Shown here in pieces: positions 28,260 through 36,549 of a DNA stretch of 64,000 nucleotides; positions within the stretch are counted from its first letter, which is position 1; every line of letters begins with the position of its first letter. The position numbers and the translations under genes are program-made. The notes beneath the pieces were generated by a model. The model worked only from the letters and a program-made list of their open reading frames with translations, was not told the origin of the DNA and did not search any database. The stretch is from Rhodococcus marinonascens NBRC 14363 (GTDB lineage: Bacteria; Actinomycetota; Actinomycetes; Mycobacteriales; Mycobacteriaceae), in the NCBI RefSeq assembly GCF_001894885.1, contig NZ_BCXB01000014.1, positions 79,884 to 143,883 of the forward strand. Direction: 5' to 3'.

Positions 28260-29270
28260 ATGCACCACCGCAGTCAGTTCACGGCCAGCCGTTTCGCGAG
28301 TAACCACGATGACGAATTGCTGGATCACAAGGACGACGCCACTCCCCCGTTTCTTTCCGATTCGATCGAGCATTTTTCCGATTCGATCGAGTATCTCCCG
28401 AGTTCGGTCGAGCGTTACAACGAGTTCGATATCCCCGGGTTTACTCCCCGCAACGATTCCGAATCCGTGTCCGCCCACTCGGTCGAGGGCGCACCCTCCC
28501 ACTTCCGTCGCGGCGCACACCGAGTCCCAGCTCCCCCCTCAGCCCTCAAGGGCCGAGCTGCCGTGCTTGCTGTCGCTGCGGGCGCCGTAGTCGCCGGGGG
28601 CCAGGCGGCAGTCAGCAGTGCACCATCCAGCTCCTCCGATTACTCCGAGGTTGCCCTCGCCAGTGACCAGTCGAGCGCCATCGGGGCGACGGCCGAACCG
28701 CAGGCAGCTCAGTTCTCCACAGATACCGGCATCGCCACGTCTACATCGAACGCGCCGCAGGTCCTCAACGTCGCGAACGCCACCGACCTGTCGCAGTTCA
28801 GCAACCTCCTCGCCAAGGGGCAGCGCTTCAGCGAACAGCGAGCAGCACGCGAAGCTGCCGCGCGCCGGCCACTCTTTGTCCTCCCCGCCGCGGGAACGTA
28901 TACCTCCCACTTCGGCGGCCGCTGGGGTGACATGCACGCAGGCATCGACATCGCGAACGCGATCGGCACACCCATCCTGGCGGTTGCCGACGGTGAGGTC
29001 ATCGACGCGGGTCCAGCTTCAGGTTTCGGCATGTGGGTCCGACTGTTGCACGCAGACGGAACCGTCACCGTGTACGGACACATCAACACCGCGACCGTCT
29101 CGGTCGGCCAGACGGTTATGGCAGGCGACCAGATCGCCACCATGGGGAACCGCGGCTTCTCCACCGGCCCCCACCTGCACTTCGAGGTTCACCTCCCGGG
29201 TGACAACAAAATCGATCCTCAGCCCTGGTTGGCCACCCGTGGCATCAGCCTCGGCTTCGAGAGGGACTGA
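28260..29270 (+). CDS. M23-family peptidoglycan endopeptidase
   Basis: 336 residues. N-terminal part (to about 95) is hydrophilic with a duplicated heptad DSIEHFS/DSIEYLP, then a hydrophobic segment (GRAAVLAVAAGAVVAGGQAA) acting as signal anchor, a Ser/Ala-rich linker and a C-terminal lysostaphin-type peptidase domain. Zinc ligands are visible: His and Asp in GDMHAGIDIA, and the HxH of TGPHLHFEVH. It probably cuts peptide crosslinks outside the membrane and corresponds to Rv0950c. GGAGG lies about a dozen bases before ATG 28260. A consensus CRP/GlxR site upstream suggests cAMP-linked control, and a strong terminator follows. Confidence 0.93.
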   Translation: MHHRSQFTASRFASNHDDELLDHKDDATPPFLSDSIEHFSDSIEYLPSSVERYNEFDIPGFTPRNDSESVSAHSVEGAPSHFRRGAHRVPAPPSALKGRAAVLAVAAGAVVAGGQAAVSSAPSSSSDYSEVALASDQSSAIGATAEPQAAQFSTDTGIATSTSNAPQVLNVANATDLSQFSNLLAKGQRFSEQRAAREAAARRPLFVLPAAGTYTSHFGGRWGDMHAGIDIANAIGTPILAVADGEVIDAGPASGFGMWVRLLHADGTVTVYGHINTATVSVGQTVMAGDQIATMGNRGFSTGPHLHFEVHLPGDNKIDPQPWLATRGISLGFERD

Positions 29271-29301
29271 CCGCGCCCAGGCGCACCCCGAACCGACGAC
29301 G

Positions 29302-29339
29302 ACGACGGCGCATGCATTTCCTGCATGCGCCGTCGTTTT
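29302..29339 (+). terminator. Terminator of the M23 peptidase gene
   Basis: Perfect 15-bp stem (29302-29316 with 29322-29336), five-base loop, then TTTT. It lies 32 bases after the peptidase stop and just before the convergent uvrD1 stop. Confidence 0.9.
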
Positions 29340-29346
29340 CGTCTAC

Positions 29347-31815
29347 CTACAGCTTTATCATCGGCACGCCGCCGATCAGCATCAACCGCACCTTACCCGC
29401 GCTGCCGAAATCGACGGTGACTGTTGCAGTCGGCCCGGCGCCTTTGGTCTCGAGAACTGTACCCAGACCGTACTTGTCGTGACTGACGCGGTCGCCGACC
29501 GCGAGTATCAGGGTGTTGTTGCGGGACCGGGCGGCACCAAAACTCGGACTCGAGGCCGAACCGCCACCCAAGCCCTGACCGCCGTAACCCGATCCGCGCG
29601 CGCGGCCACCGCCGATCGCGCCACCCGAACCGATGCCGGTGCCCGGGTCCTCACGGCGCCAGTGCACCAGGTCCGAGGGGATCTCCTGCAGAAACCGCGA
29701 CTCGGGGTTCTGGATGGGCTGACCCCACGCCGAGCGCATGACGGCCCGGGTCAGGTACAACCGGTGTCGGGCACGAGTGATGCCCACGTACGCGAGCCTG
29801 CGCTCCTCGGACAACTCAGTGGGGTCGCCGAGTGCCCGCATGTGCGGGAACTGACCGTCCTCCCATCCGGTGACGAAGACGACCGGGAACTCGAGGCCCT
29901 TCGCGGTGTGCAGCGTCATCAGCGTGACGACACCTTCGTCGCTGTCCGGTAGCTGATCGGAATCCGCGACCAGTGAGACCCTTTCCAGGAAGGCGGCGAG
30001 TGAACCCGGGTCGGGTTCGCCGTCCCGCGCTTCGACGTCGCCGTCCTCCGGCGGTTCGACGAGTCCGAGCGCATTCCTGGCGTCGGAGCTGAACTCGCGG
30101 GCCACACTGGCGAGTTCGTTGAGGTTGTCTAGCCGGGCCCCGTCCTGGGGATCGCTACTCGCCGCGAGTTCGGCATGGTAGCCCGTCCGTTCGAGGACAG
30201 CCTCGACAACGTCACCGATATCGCCAAGTTGATCGGGAACAATGTGGTCTGCGGCGGTCTCTGGTGGGAGAAGAATCCGCAGTCCGTCCATGAGTTCGAG
30301 GAAGGACGCGACGGCCTTCTGAGAACGCGAATTCAGCAACGACACCCGACCTTCCCCACCGTCCCGCAATGCCTCGGCGAAGCTGATGCCCCGTTGCTCG
30401 GCGTGGACGGCTACACAGGCCTCGGCGCGATCGCCGATGCCGCGACGCGGCGTGTTCAGGATGCGGCGCAGACTGACCGTATCGTCCTCGTTCGCGAGGA
30501 CGCGGAGATACGCGACTATGTCACGCACCTCTTTGCGCTCGTAGAAACGCACCCCGCCGACGACCTTGTACGGAACGCCAAGCCGGATGAAGATCTCCTC
30601 CAGGGCGCGGGAGGAGTTGTTGGTGCGGTAGAACACTGCGACGTCGCCGAACTTGGCGGCACCCGAATCGACCAACTTGTCGATCTCCGAGGCCACGAAC
30701 GACGCCTCGTCGTGCTCGTTGTCGGCCACGTAGCCCGTGATGAGCTCACCCTCGCCCGAATCGGTCCACAGCCGCTTCTCTCGGCGGCCGGCGTTCTTCG
30801 AGATCACGGAGTTTGCCGCCGACAGGATGTTCTGACTCGAGCGGTAGTTCTGCTCCAGCAGAATGGTGCGCGCATCCGGGTAGTCGCGCTCGAACTCCTC
30901 GATGTTGCGGATCGTGGCGCCGCGGAACGCGTAGATCGACTGGTCCGCGTCACCCACCACACATAATTCAGCGGGCGCAACCCCGTGTTCTGCGTCTTCG
31001 CCGCCCCCGCTCCCGCCGACCAGTTCGCGCACGAGCATGTATTGGGCGTGGTTCGTGTCCTGGTACTCATCGACCAGTACGTGGCGGAACCGGCGTCGGT
31101 AGTATTCGGCCACCTGCGGGAATGCATGCAGCATCGCGACCGTCTCGCCGATCAGGTCGTCGAAGTCAAGCGCGTTCGCCGAACGCAACCGCTGCTGATA
31201 GTGGCCGTACACCTTGGCGATCAGCCGCGGCAGCTCCGCCGGATCCTTGTCCGCGTCGGCCGCCGCTTGCTCGGGTGCGACGAGTTCATTCTTGAGATTC
31301 GAGATGTGGGTTGCGAGTAGCCGCGCCGAATACCGCTTGGTATCGATGTTCAGATCCTTGGCGATCATCGTCAGCAGCCGTCGCGAATCATCCGCGTCGT
31401 AGATCGAGAAATTCGAATTGAGGCCGGGCACCAGTGTCGCCTGCGCCCGCAGGATGCGCACGCAGCTTGAATGGAAGGTGGACACCCACATGCTGTTGCC
31501 CCGGGGGCCGACGAGGTGGGCGACGCGCTCCCGCATCTCCGCGGCCGCCTTGTTGGTGAAGGTGATGGCCAGGATCTGACCGGGCATCACGCCCCTCTCT
31601 GCCAGCAAATATGCGATGCGCCGGGTGAGCACAGCCGTCTTGCCCGAGCCTGCACCCGCGACGATCAACAGTGGCGATCCTGCATGCACGACCGCTTCCC
31701 GCTGCGGTGGATTGAGGCCCTGAAGTAGCGCGTCCGATCCCCCGCGTCGAGGTGAAGCGCCACGCGGGGCCGATGCCGCGCTCGTGGAAGAAGCAGTGCC
31801 GGAGATAGTGTTCAT
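29347..31815 (-). CDS. uvrD1: UvrD/PcrA-family DNA helicase UvrD1
   Basis: 822-residue superfamily 1A 3'-5' helicase for nucleotide excision repair and removal of proteins from DNA. Motifs: Q motif LNPPQREAV, Walker A GAGSGKT (54-60), motif Ib TFHSSCVRIL, Walker B LVDEYQDTNHAQY, motif III GDADQSIYAFRGA, motif IV LEQNYRSSQNIL, motif V TLHTAKGLEFP and motif VI YVGITRARHRLYLT. The C-terminus has a Gly-rich linker and a Tudor-like domain (VGDRVSHDKYGLGTVLETKG) that binds RNA polymerase in PcrA-type proteins. Position and length match Rv0949. Start at 31815; the first 27 residues are Ser/Ala-rich and probably disordered. Confidence 0.95.
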   Translation of the reverse strand: MNTISGTASSTSAASAPRGASPRRGGSDALLQGLNPPQREAVVHAGSPLLIVAGAGSGKTAVLTRRIAYLLAERGVMPGQILAITFTNKAAAEMRERVAHLVGPRGNSMWVSTFHSSCVRILRAQATLVPGLNSNFSIYDADDSRRLLTMIAKDLNIDTKRYSARLLATHISNLKNELVAPEQAAADADKDPAELPRLIAKVYGHYQQRLRSANALDFDDLIGETVAMLHAFPQVAEYYRRRFRHVLVDEYQDTNHAQYMLVRELVGGSGGGEDAEHGVAPAELCVVGDADQSIYAFRGATIRNIEEFERDYPDARTILLEQNYRSSQNILSAANSVISKNAGRREKRLWTDSGEGELITGYVADNEHDEASFVASEIDKLVDSGAAKFGDVAVFYRTNNSSRALEEIFIRLGVPYKVVGGVRFYERKEVRDIVAYLRVLANEDDTVSLRRILNTPRRGIGDRAEACVAVHAEQRGISFAEALRDGGEGRVSLLNSRSQKAVASFLELMDGLRILLPPETAADHIVPDQLGDIGDVVEAVLERTGYHAELAASSDPQDGARLDNLNELASVAREFSSDARNALGLVEPPEDGDVEARDGEPDPGSLAAFLERVSLVADSDQLPDSDEGVVTLMTLHTAKGLEFPVVFVTGWEDGQFPHMRALGDPTELSEERRLAYVGITRARHRLYLTRAVMRSAWGQPIQNPESRFLQEIPSDLVHWRREDPGTGIGSGGAIGGGRARGSGYGGQGLGGGSASSPSFGAARSRNNTLILAVGDRVSHDKYGLGTVLETKGAGPTATVTVDFGSAGKVRLMLIGGVPMIKL

Positions 31816-31896
31816 CGTCTGTCCAACCTACCGGCGTGTACCGACAGGGCCACAGCCGCTTGGCGCGCGCGGTATCGTCATGTCAAACTGGTACAT

Positions 31897-31968
31897 ATGT
31901 TCAGTCCGTCGTCGCGCCCGCTGTGGCGATTTTTTGTCAGGCACCGGCTTCCGGTGCTTGACAACTGA
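31897..31968 (+). CDS. Leader peptide of chorismate mutase gene
   Basis: 23-codon ORF, ATG 31897 to TGA 31966-31968. Residues 9-13 are LWRFF, with Trp TGG at 31924-31926 and two Phe TTT codons at 31930-31935. A perfect 12-bp hairpin starts one base later. Aromatic codons placed before hairpins upstream of a chorismate mutase gene suggest a sensing peptide. No strong ribosome site is seen. Confidence 0.55.
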   Translation: MFSPSSRPLWRFFVRHRLPVLDN

Positions 31969-32012
31969 ACAGCTCAGGGGCCCCGAACTCCGTACCGGAT
32001 CCGGGGCTTTTT
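31936..32012 (+). promoter_or_regulatory. Candidate transcription attenuator upstream of chorismate mutase
   Basis: Pause hairpin: 31936-31947 pairs with 31951-31962 (12 bp, one G-U). Terminator: GCCCCG (31980-31985) with CGGGGC (32002-32007), inner TCCG/CGGA, then TTTTT at 32008-32012. An antiterminator is possible because CCGGT (31951-31955) can pair with ACCGG (31994-31998), breaking the terminator. This is the classic 1:2, 2:3, 3:4 layout with the leader peptide covering segment 1. Confidence 0.6.
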
Positions 32013-32087
32013 CGTCAAAGTGCGCCTGGATCGGTAACGACTCGACCCGAACCACCGATCCAAGTTTTGACAAGAGGAGACGAACCA

Positions 32088-32384
32088 ATGAGCACTCAGA
32101 CCGTGACATCAGCCGACAACGAACCCACTGTTCCCATCAACGAAGCGGAAATCGAGGTTCTTCGCGAAGAGATCGACAAGCTCGACGCCGAAATACTCGC
32201 CGCGATCAAGCGCCGCGCCGAGGTCTCGCAGCTTATCGGTCGCACCCGGATGGCGTCCGGCGGTCCTCGCCTCGTTCACAGCCGTGAGATGAAGGTGCTC
32301 GAGCGGTTCAACGAACTCGGCCAGGAAGGCCACACGCTTGCCATGTTGTTGCTGCGCCTCGGGCGAGGTCGTCTCGGTCACTGA
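32088..32384 (+). CDS. Chorismate mutase, AroQ-delta type
   Basis: 98 residues from ATG 32088 (GAGGAG upstream), converting chorismate to prephenate for Phe and Tyr synthesis. All-helical AroQ fold: helix 1 IEVLREEIDKLDAEILAAIK with the conserved Arg and Lys, then RRAEVSQLIGRTRM and PRLVHSREMKVLERF. It corresponds to Rv0948c, the small cytoplasmic enzyme that in mycobacteria is activated by binding DAHP synthase. The C-terminus (LLLRLGRGRLGH) matches the segment used for that contact. A leader peptide with Trp and Phe codons plus a terminator lies upstream, so expression may answer to aromatic amino acids. Confidence 0.93.
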   Translation: MSTQTVTSADNEPTVPINEAEIEVLREEIDKLDAEILAAIKRRAEVSQLIGRTRMASGGPRLVHSREMKVLERFNELGQEGHTLAMLLLRLGRGRLGH

Positions 32385-32439
32385 GTTCGGGTAGCTCTGA
32401 ATCCCGAAAGACGGTCGGCGCTCGTCCCACCTGCAGCCG

Positions 32440-33903
32440 CTACATCTCCAGTGCCACATACTTGGTTGCCAAGTACTCCTCGATACCTTCACTGCCTCCT
32501 TCGCGCCCAAAGCCGGACGCTTTCACGCCGCCGAAGGGCGCTGCCGTGTCCGAGATGACTCCGCGGTTAACGCCCACCATGCCCGATTCAATGGCGTCAG
32601 CCACGCGCAGTGCGCGGTCGAGGTCTCGGGTGAAGATGTAAGCGGCCAGTCCGAACTCCGTGTCGTTGGCCGCAGCGATCCCCTCTTCCTCGGTGTCGAA
32701 TCCCGTGATCGCGGCCACCGGACCGAAAACCTCCTCCTTCAGAATCCGCGCCTTCGCGGGCACCTCGTCCAGCACGGTCGCAGGGTAGAAATAGCCGCTG
32801 CCCTCCGGTGCGACGCCTCCCAGACGCACCCTGGCGCCCGCCCCGACTGCGTCCTGCACGAGTTCGCCGACCGTCTCGAGTTGATTCGCATTGATCAGCG
32901 GACCAAGCGTCGTGTCGGCCTCCTTACCTGCCCCGAGCGTGTACGACGAAAGCTTGTCCACCAACTTCGCGGTGAACTCCTCGCGCACTCCGTTCGCTAC
33001 GTGGAAACGGTTGGCCGCGGTGCAGGCCTCGCCGCCGTTGCGCATCTTGGCCATTACCGCGCCCGCGACCGCCTTGTCGACGTCTGCGTCGTCGAAGACG
33101 ACGAAGGGTGCGTTGCCGCCCAGTTCCATTGACGTACGGAGCAGACCCTTCGCCGACTTCTCGACCAGCATCCGTCCCACGCCGGTCGAACCGGTGAAAC
33201 TGAGCTTCCTCAACCGCGGGTCCTCGAGCAGCGGGCTCGTGACCTCGCCGGATTTCGAGGTCGGCAACACGGACAGGACACCCTTGGGCAATCCCGCGGC
33301 GGCCATCACGTCGGCGAGCAGCAGCATGGTCAACGGTGTCTCGGAGGCGGGTTTCACGATCATCGTGCATCCGGCCGCCAGCGCCGGTCCAATCTTGCGG
33401 GTGCCCATCGCGAGGGGAAAGTTCCACGGAGTGATCGCCAAACACGGCCCGACAGGCTGCTTGCTCACCAAGATGCGTCCGTTGCCTGCGGGTGCCGGGG
33501 TGTAGCGGCCCGCGATACGGACCGCCTCCTCGCTGAACCAACGAAAGAACTCTGCCCCGTACTTCACCTCTGCCCTGCTCTCCTGCAGGGCCTTGCCCAT
33601 CTCCAGGGTCATCAGCAGCGCGAAGTCGTCGGCACGCTCGGTGATCTTCTCGAACACCGCTCGCAACAGTTCCCCGCGCTCGCGCGCCGGTGTCGCCGCC
33701 CACTCCCGCTGCACCGCGACCGCGGCGTCGAGTGCTTTCATCGCGTCGCCGGGACTGGCATCCGCCACCTCGGCCAGGGCGTCACCCGTCGACGGATCGA
33801 ATACGGTGAAGGTGGCGCCACTCTCGGCGTCGCATCGCTCGCCGCCTAGGAAGAGTGTCGTGGGCACGGTTCGCAAGAGTTCGGCAACATCCATAGTTTC
33901 CAT
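32440..33903 (-). CDS. NAD(P)-dependent succinate-semialdehyde/aldehyde dehydrogenase
   Basis: 487 residues from ATG 33903 (a GTG at 33927 or ATG at 33894 is also possible; none has a good ribosome site). Aldehyde dehydrogenase closely related to the gabD copy at 8941-10395: same PWNFPLAMGTRKIGPALAAG, SFTGSTGVGRMLV, MELGGNAPFVVF and GGEACTAANRF (nucleophile Cys). Most likely a second succinate-semialdehyde dehydrogenase. No amine-degradation gene is next to it; it is divergent from pgi, so its physiological substrate is open. Not present at this place in the M. tuberculosis order I recall, so probably gained or kept locally. Confidence 0.88.
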   Translation of the reverse strand: METMDVAELLRTVPTTLFLGGERCDAESGATFTVFDPSTGDALAEVADASPGDAMKALDAAVAVQREWAATPARERGELLRAVFEKITERADDFALLMTLEMGKALQESRAEVKYGAEFFRWFSEEAVRIAGRYTPAPAGNGRILVSKQPVGPCLAITPWNFPLAMGTRKIGPALAAGCTMIVKPASETPLTMLLLADVMAAAGLPKGVLSVLPTSKSGEVTSPLLEDPRLRKLSFTGSTGVGRMLVEKSAKGLLRTSMELGGNAPFVVFDDADVDKAVAGAVMAKMRNGGEACTAANRFHVANGVREEFTAKLVDKLSSYTLGAGKEADTTLGPLINANQLETVGELVQDAVGAGARVRLGGVAPEGSGYFYPATVLDEVPAKARILKEEVFGPVAAITGFDTEEEGIAAANDTEFGLAAYIFTRDLDRALRVADAIESGMVGVNRGVISDTAAPFGGVKASGFGREGGSEGIEEYLATKYVALEM

Positions 33904-33963
33904 AATGCGCCGCATTGAAGAGAGCACGGAAGTTTCGACGCGCTGGCACTAAGCTCAACTCTT

Positions 33964-35616
33964 GTGAGCCCAGACATCACCGAAACCGCTGCCTGGCAGG
34001 AATTGCGTGATCACCACGCTCGAATCCAGTCCGTTCATCTTCGAGAGCTTTTCGCCAGGGACCCGGCGCGCGGTAACGAACTCAACGTCTCCATCGGCGA
34101 CCTGTATATCGACTACAGCAAGCACCGTGTCGACCGCGAGACTCTCGGGCTACTCCTCGAACTCGCTCGCACCGCCGGGGTGGAGGAGCGACGTGACGCG
34201 ATGTTCTCAGGCGGACACATCAACACTTCGGAGAACCGTGCGGTCCTGCACACTGCGTTGAGGCTGCCTGCTGACGCGACTCTCACCGTCGACGGGCAGG
34301 ACGTTGTGGCCGACGTCCACGACGTGCTCAATCGCATGGGCGACTTCACTGACCGCTTGCGGTCCGGGGAATGGCGCGGTTCCACAGGAGAAAAGATCAC
34401 GACCGTCGTCAACATCGGCATCGGCGGCTCCGACCTGGGCCCGGCAATGGTCTATCGAGCTCTGCGTCACTACGCCGACGCCGGCATCAGTGTCCGGTTC
34501 ATCTCCAACATCGACCCCTCCGACCTGGTGTGCAGCCTGCACGGCCTCGACCCGGCCACCACGCTGTTCATCGTAGCGTCCAAGACGTTCTCGACCCTCG
34601 AGACGCTCACCAACGCGACCGCCGCACGCCGGTGGCTCCTCGAAGGACTCGGCCTCGGAAGCGAAGCCGTTGCAAAGCATTTCGTCGCCGTCTCCACAGA
34701 TGCACACAGGGTGGCAGAGTTCGGCATCGACACGGTCAACATGTTCGGATTCTGGGACTGGGTGGGCGGCCGGTATTCGGTCGATTCGGCCATCGGGCTG
34801 TCGGTGATGGCCGCGATCGGCAAGGAACGTTTCGCGGAGTTCCTCGCCGGTTTCCACGCGGTGGACGAGCACTTCCGTTCGGCACCTCTCGAAGAGAACG
34901 GGCCGGTACTGCTCGGTCTCATCGGACTCTGGTATTCAAGCTTCTTCGGCGCCGAATCCCGTGCCGTGCTGCCGTATTCCAACGACCTCGCCCGGTTCGC
35001 GGCGTACCTGCAGCAGTTGACTATGGAATCCAACGGCAAGTCGGTACGCGCGGACGGCTCCCCCGTCTCGACACCCACCGGCGAGATCTTTTGGGGTGAG
35101 CCGGGAACCAACGGACAACACGCCTTCTACCAGTTGCTACATCAGGGCACTCGTTTGGTTCCCGCCGATTTCATCGGCTTCGGCGAGCCCACGGATGATC
35201 TTCCTACCGCGGACGGCACAGGCAGCATGCACGACCTGTTGATGAGCAACTTCTTTGCCCAGACGAAAGTGTTGGCGTTCGGCAAAACTGCCGAGGAGAT
35301 TGCCGCCGAGGGAACTCCCGAATATCTGGTGCCGCACAAGGTGATGCCCGGCAACCGGCCATCCACGACGATCCTCGCGCCCAAGCTCACACCATCCGTT
35401 GTCGGACAACTGATTGCGCTGTACGAGCACCAGTTGTTCGTCGAGGGGATAATCTGGGGAATCGACTCGTTCGACCAGTGGGGCGTCGAGCTAGGCAAGA
35501 CACAGGCCGTGGAGTTGCAGTCGGTACTTACTTCCACGGATCCTCCTGCCGCACAGAGCGATACGTCGACGGACAGCCTGGTGCGACGGTACCGCCGTCA
35601 GCGCAGGCGCGCTTGA
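33964..35616 (+). CDS. pgi: Glucose-6-phosphate isomerase
   Basis: 550 residues converting glucose-6-phosphate and fructose-6-phosphate. Signatures: [22 protein letters not shown], the Glu-containing [12 protein letters not shown], the catalytic Glu/His region [10 protein letters not shown] and [16 protein letters not shown], and the C-terminal [13 protein letters not shown] 33964 gives [17 protein letters not shown] eight bases before it may be a -10 hexamer, so the gene could be leaderless. It is divergent from the dehydrogenase and convergent with the ApbE-like gene, only one base apart. Matches Rv0946c. Confidence 0.96.
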   Translation: MSPDITETAAWQELRDHHARIQSVHLRELFARDPARGNELNVSIGDLYIDYSKHRVDRETLGLLLELARTAGVEERRDAMFSGGHINTSENRAVLHTALRLPADATLTVDGQDVVADVHDVLNRMGDFTDRLRSGEWRGSTGEKITTVVNIGIGGSDLGPAMVYRALRHYADAGISVRFISNIDPSDLVCSLHGLDPATTLFIVASKTFSTLETLTNATAARRWLLEGLGLGSEAVAKHFVAVSTDAHRVAEFGIDTVNMFGFWDWVGGRYSVDSAIGLSVMAAIGKERFAEFLAGFHAVDEHFRSAPLEENGPVLLGLIGLWYSSFFGAESRAVLPYSNDLARFAAYLQQLTMESNGKSVRADGSPVSTPTGEIFWGEPGTNGQHAFYQLLHQGTRLVPADFIGFGEPTDDLPTADGTGSMHDLLMSNFFAQTKVLAFGKTAEEIAAEGTPEYLVPHKVMPGNRPSTTILAPKLTPSVVGQLIALYEHQLFVEGIIWGIDSFDQWGVELGKTQAVELQSVLTSTDPPAAQSDTSTDSLVRRYRRQRRRA

Positions 35617-35617
35617 C

Positions 35618-36415
35618 TCACCAGTTCTCGGTGGTGTAGACCCGACCCGAACGATCCACCAACCGAGCGCGCAGTTCGTGCTGCTCGATCCATCGGATCG
35701 CGCCGATCTCACGGGCGAGTGCCGCCACGCCGACGGCATAGGCCCAGAGTGCATCATCAGCGATCACCGTCACCGCCTCCCACTCGGTGGCGGTACGAGA
35801 CTCGGTGACAGCGGGCGGTTCCGTGGCTGCGAGCGCGAACGCCGTCGCCATCGCCATCCCATTCACCAACTCGATCTCACCGTCACCCGGCACGGAAATC
35901 TGCCAACCGCCGGCGGGACAGTGCCCGGCCGTCGCGATCACGTCACCGATGCGCACGGCCGCCCCGCATTCGAGTTCACGGGCGACTAGTTCAGCCGCTC
36001 GATCCACGGTGTCCGCTTTGGCCGTACCGGTGATCTCGAAGGACGCACCCCACGGAGCGAACACCACGTCGTCGTCGATCTGGATGTCGAGGAAACTCGG
36101 TGTCGGATGCACAGTCGGAACAAGGTCGTCGTCGGCAGATTCGGAGCTGATTGGGTTCACGGCACCGTCCGTCATCCGGGCCACCCACAGCGCGGAGCGC
36201 AGCAATGCGGACATCCGTCGGCTAACTTTGACCGGCGCACCCTGCGAGAGGTTGACGGCGTGGATCTCGGCATCGCCGCGGTGAATATCGCATACCGATT
36301 CGGCCTCGTCGATGACACCAGCGATCAGTGCGGCAGCCTCGGAAAGGGCAGCAGCCTCGGTGACGTCGACCTCCACGACGGAACCCCATACCTTCCACTT
36401 CTCGACGCTAACCAT
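35618..36415 (-). CDS. FAD:protein FMN transferase (ApbE family)
   Basis: 265 residues from ATG 36415 (GGAG six bases upstream). ApbE-type enzymes transfer FMN from FAD to Thr of membrane flavoproteins. Family features seen: WGSVVEVDVT (start of the fold), DIHRGDAEIHAVN, MTDGAVNPIS and ITGTAKADTVDRAAELV with the Asp that binds the metal. No lipoprotein signal, so it is a cytoplasmic or leaderless variant. Several family motifs are shorter than in standard ApbE, so activity is not certain. A 30-base tandem repeat lies just upstream. No obvious flavoprotein target (Nqr/Rnf) is in the window. Confidence 0.78.
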   Translation of the reverse strand: MVSVEKWKVWGSVVEVDVTEAAALSEAAALIAGVIDEAESVCDIHRGDAEIHAVNLSQGAPVKVSRRMSALLRSALWVARMTDGAVNPISSESADDDLVPTVHPTPSFLDIQIDDDVVFAPWGASFEITGTAKADTVDRAAELVARELECGAAVRIGDVIATAGHCPAGGWQISVPGDGEIELVNGMAMATAFALAATEPPAVTESRTATEWEAVTVIADDALWAYAVGVAALAREIGAIRWIEQHELRARLVDRSGRVYTTENW

Positions 36416-36427
36416 GGTCTGCTCCGT

Positions 36428-36486
36428 GTGCCGTTCCGAACAGCGCTGCAGTTCCGGGTACCGTTCCGAACAGCGCTGCAGCTCCA
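36428..36486. repeat. 30-bp tandem repeat x2 before the ApbE-like gene
   Basis: The block CCGTTCCGAACAGCGCTGCA occurs at 36431-36450 and 36461-36480 (period 30), in the 5' region of the ApbE-like gene and 70 bases before the start of the divergent condensation-like gene. Confidence 0.85.
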
Positions 36487-36549
36487 GTATGCGCCCGTTT
36501 TCCAGCGACAGACCGGTGCGGCCGTCCCTGAACGTCGTACAATTCGCCG

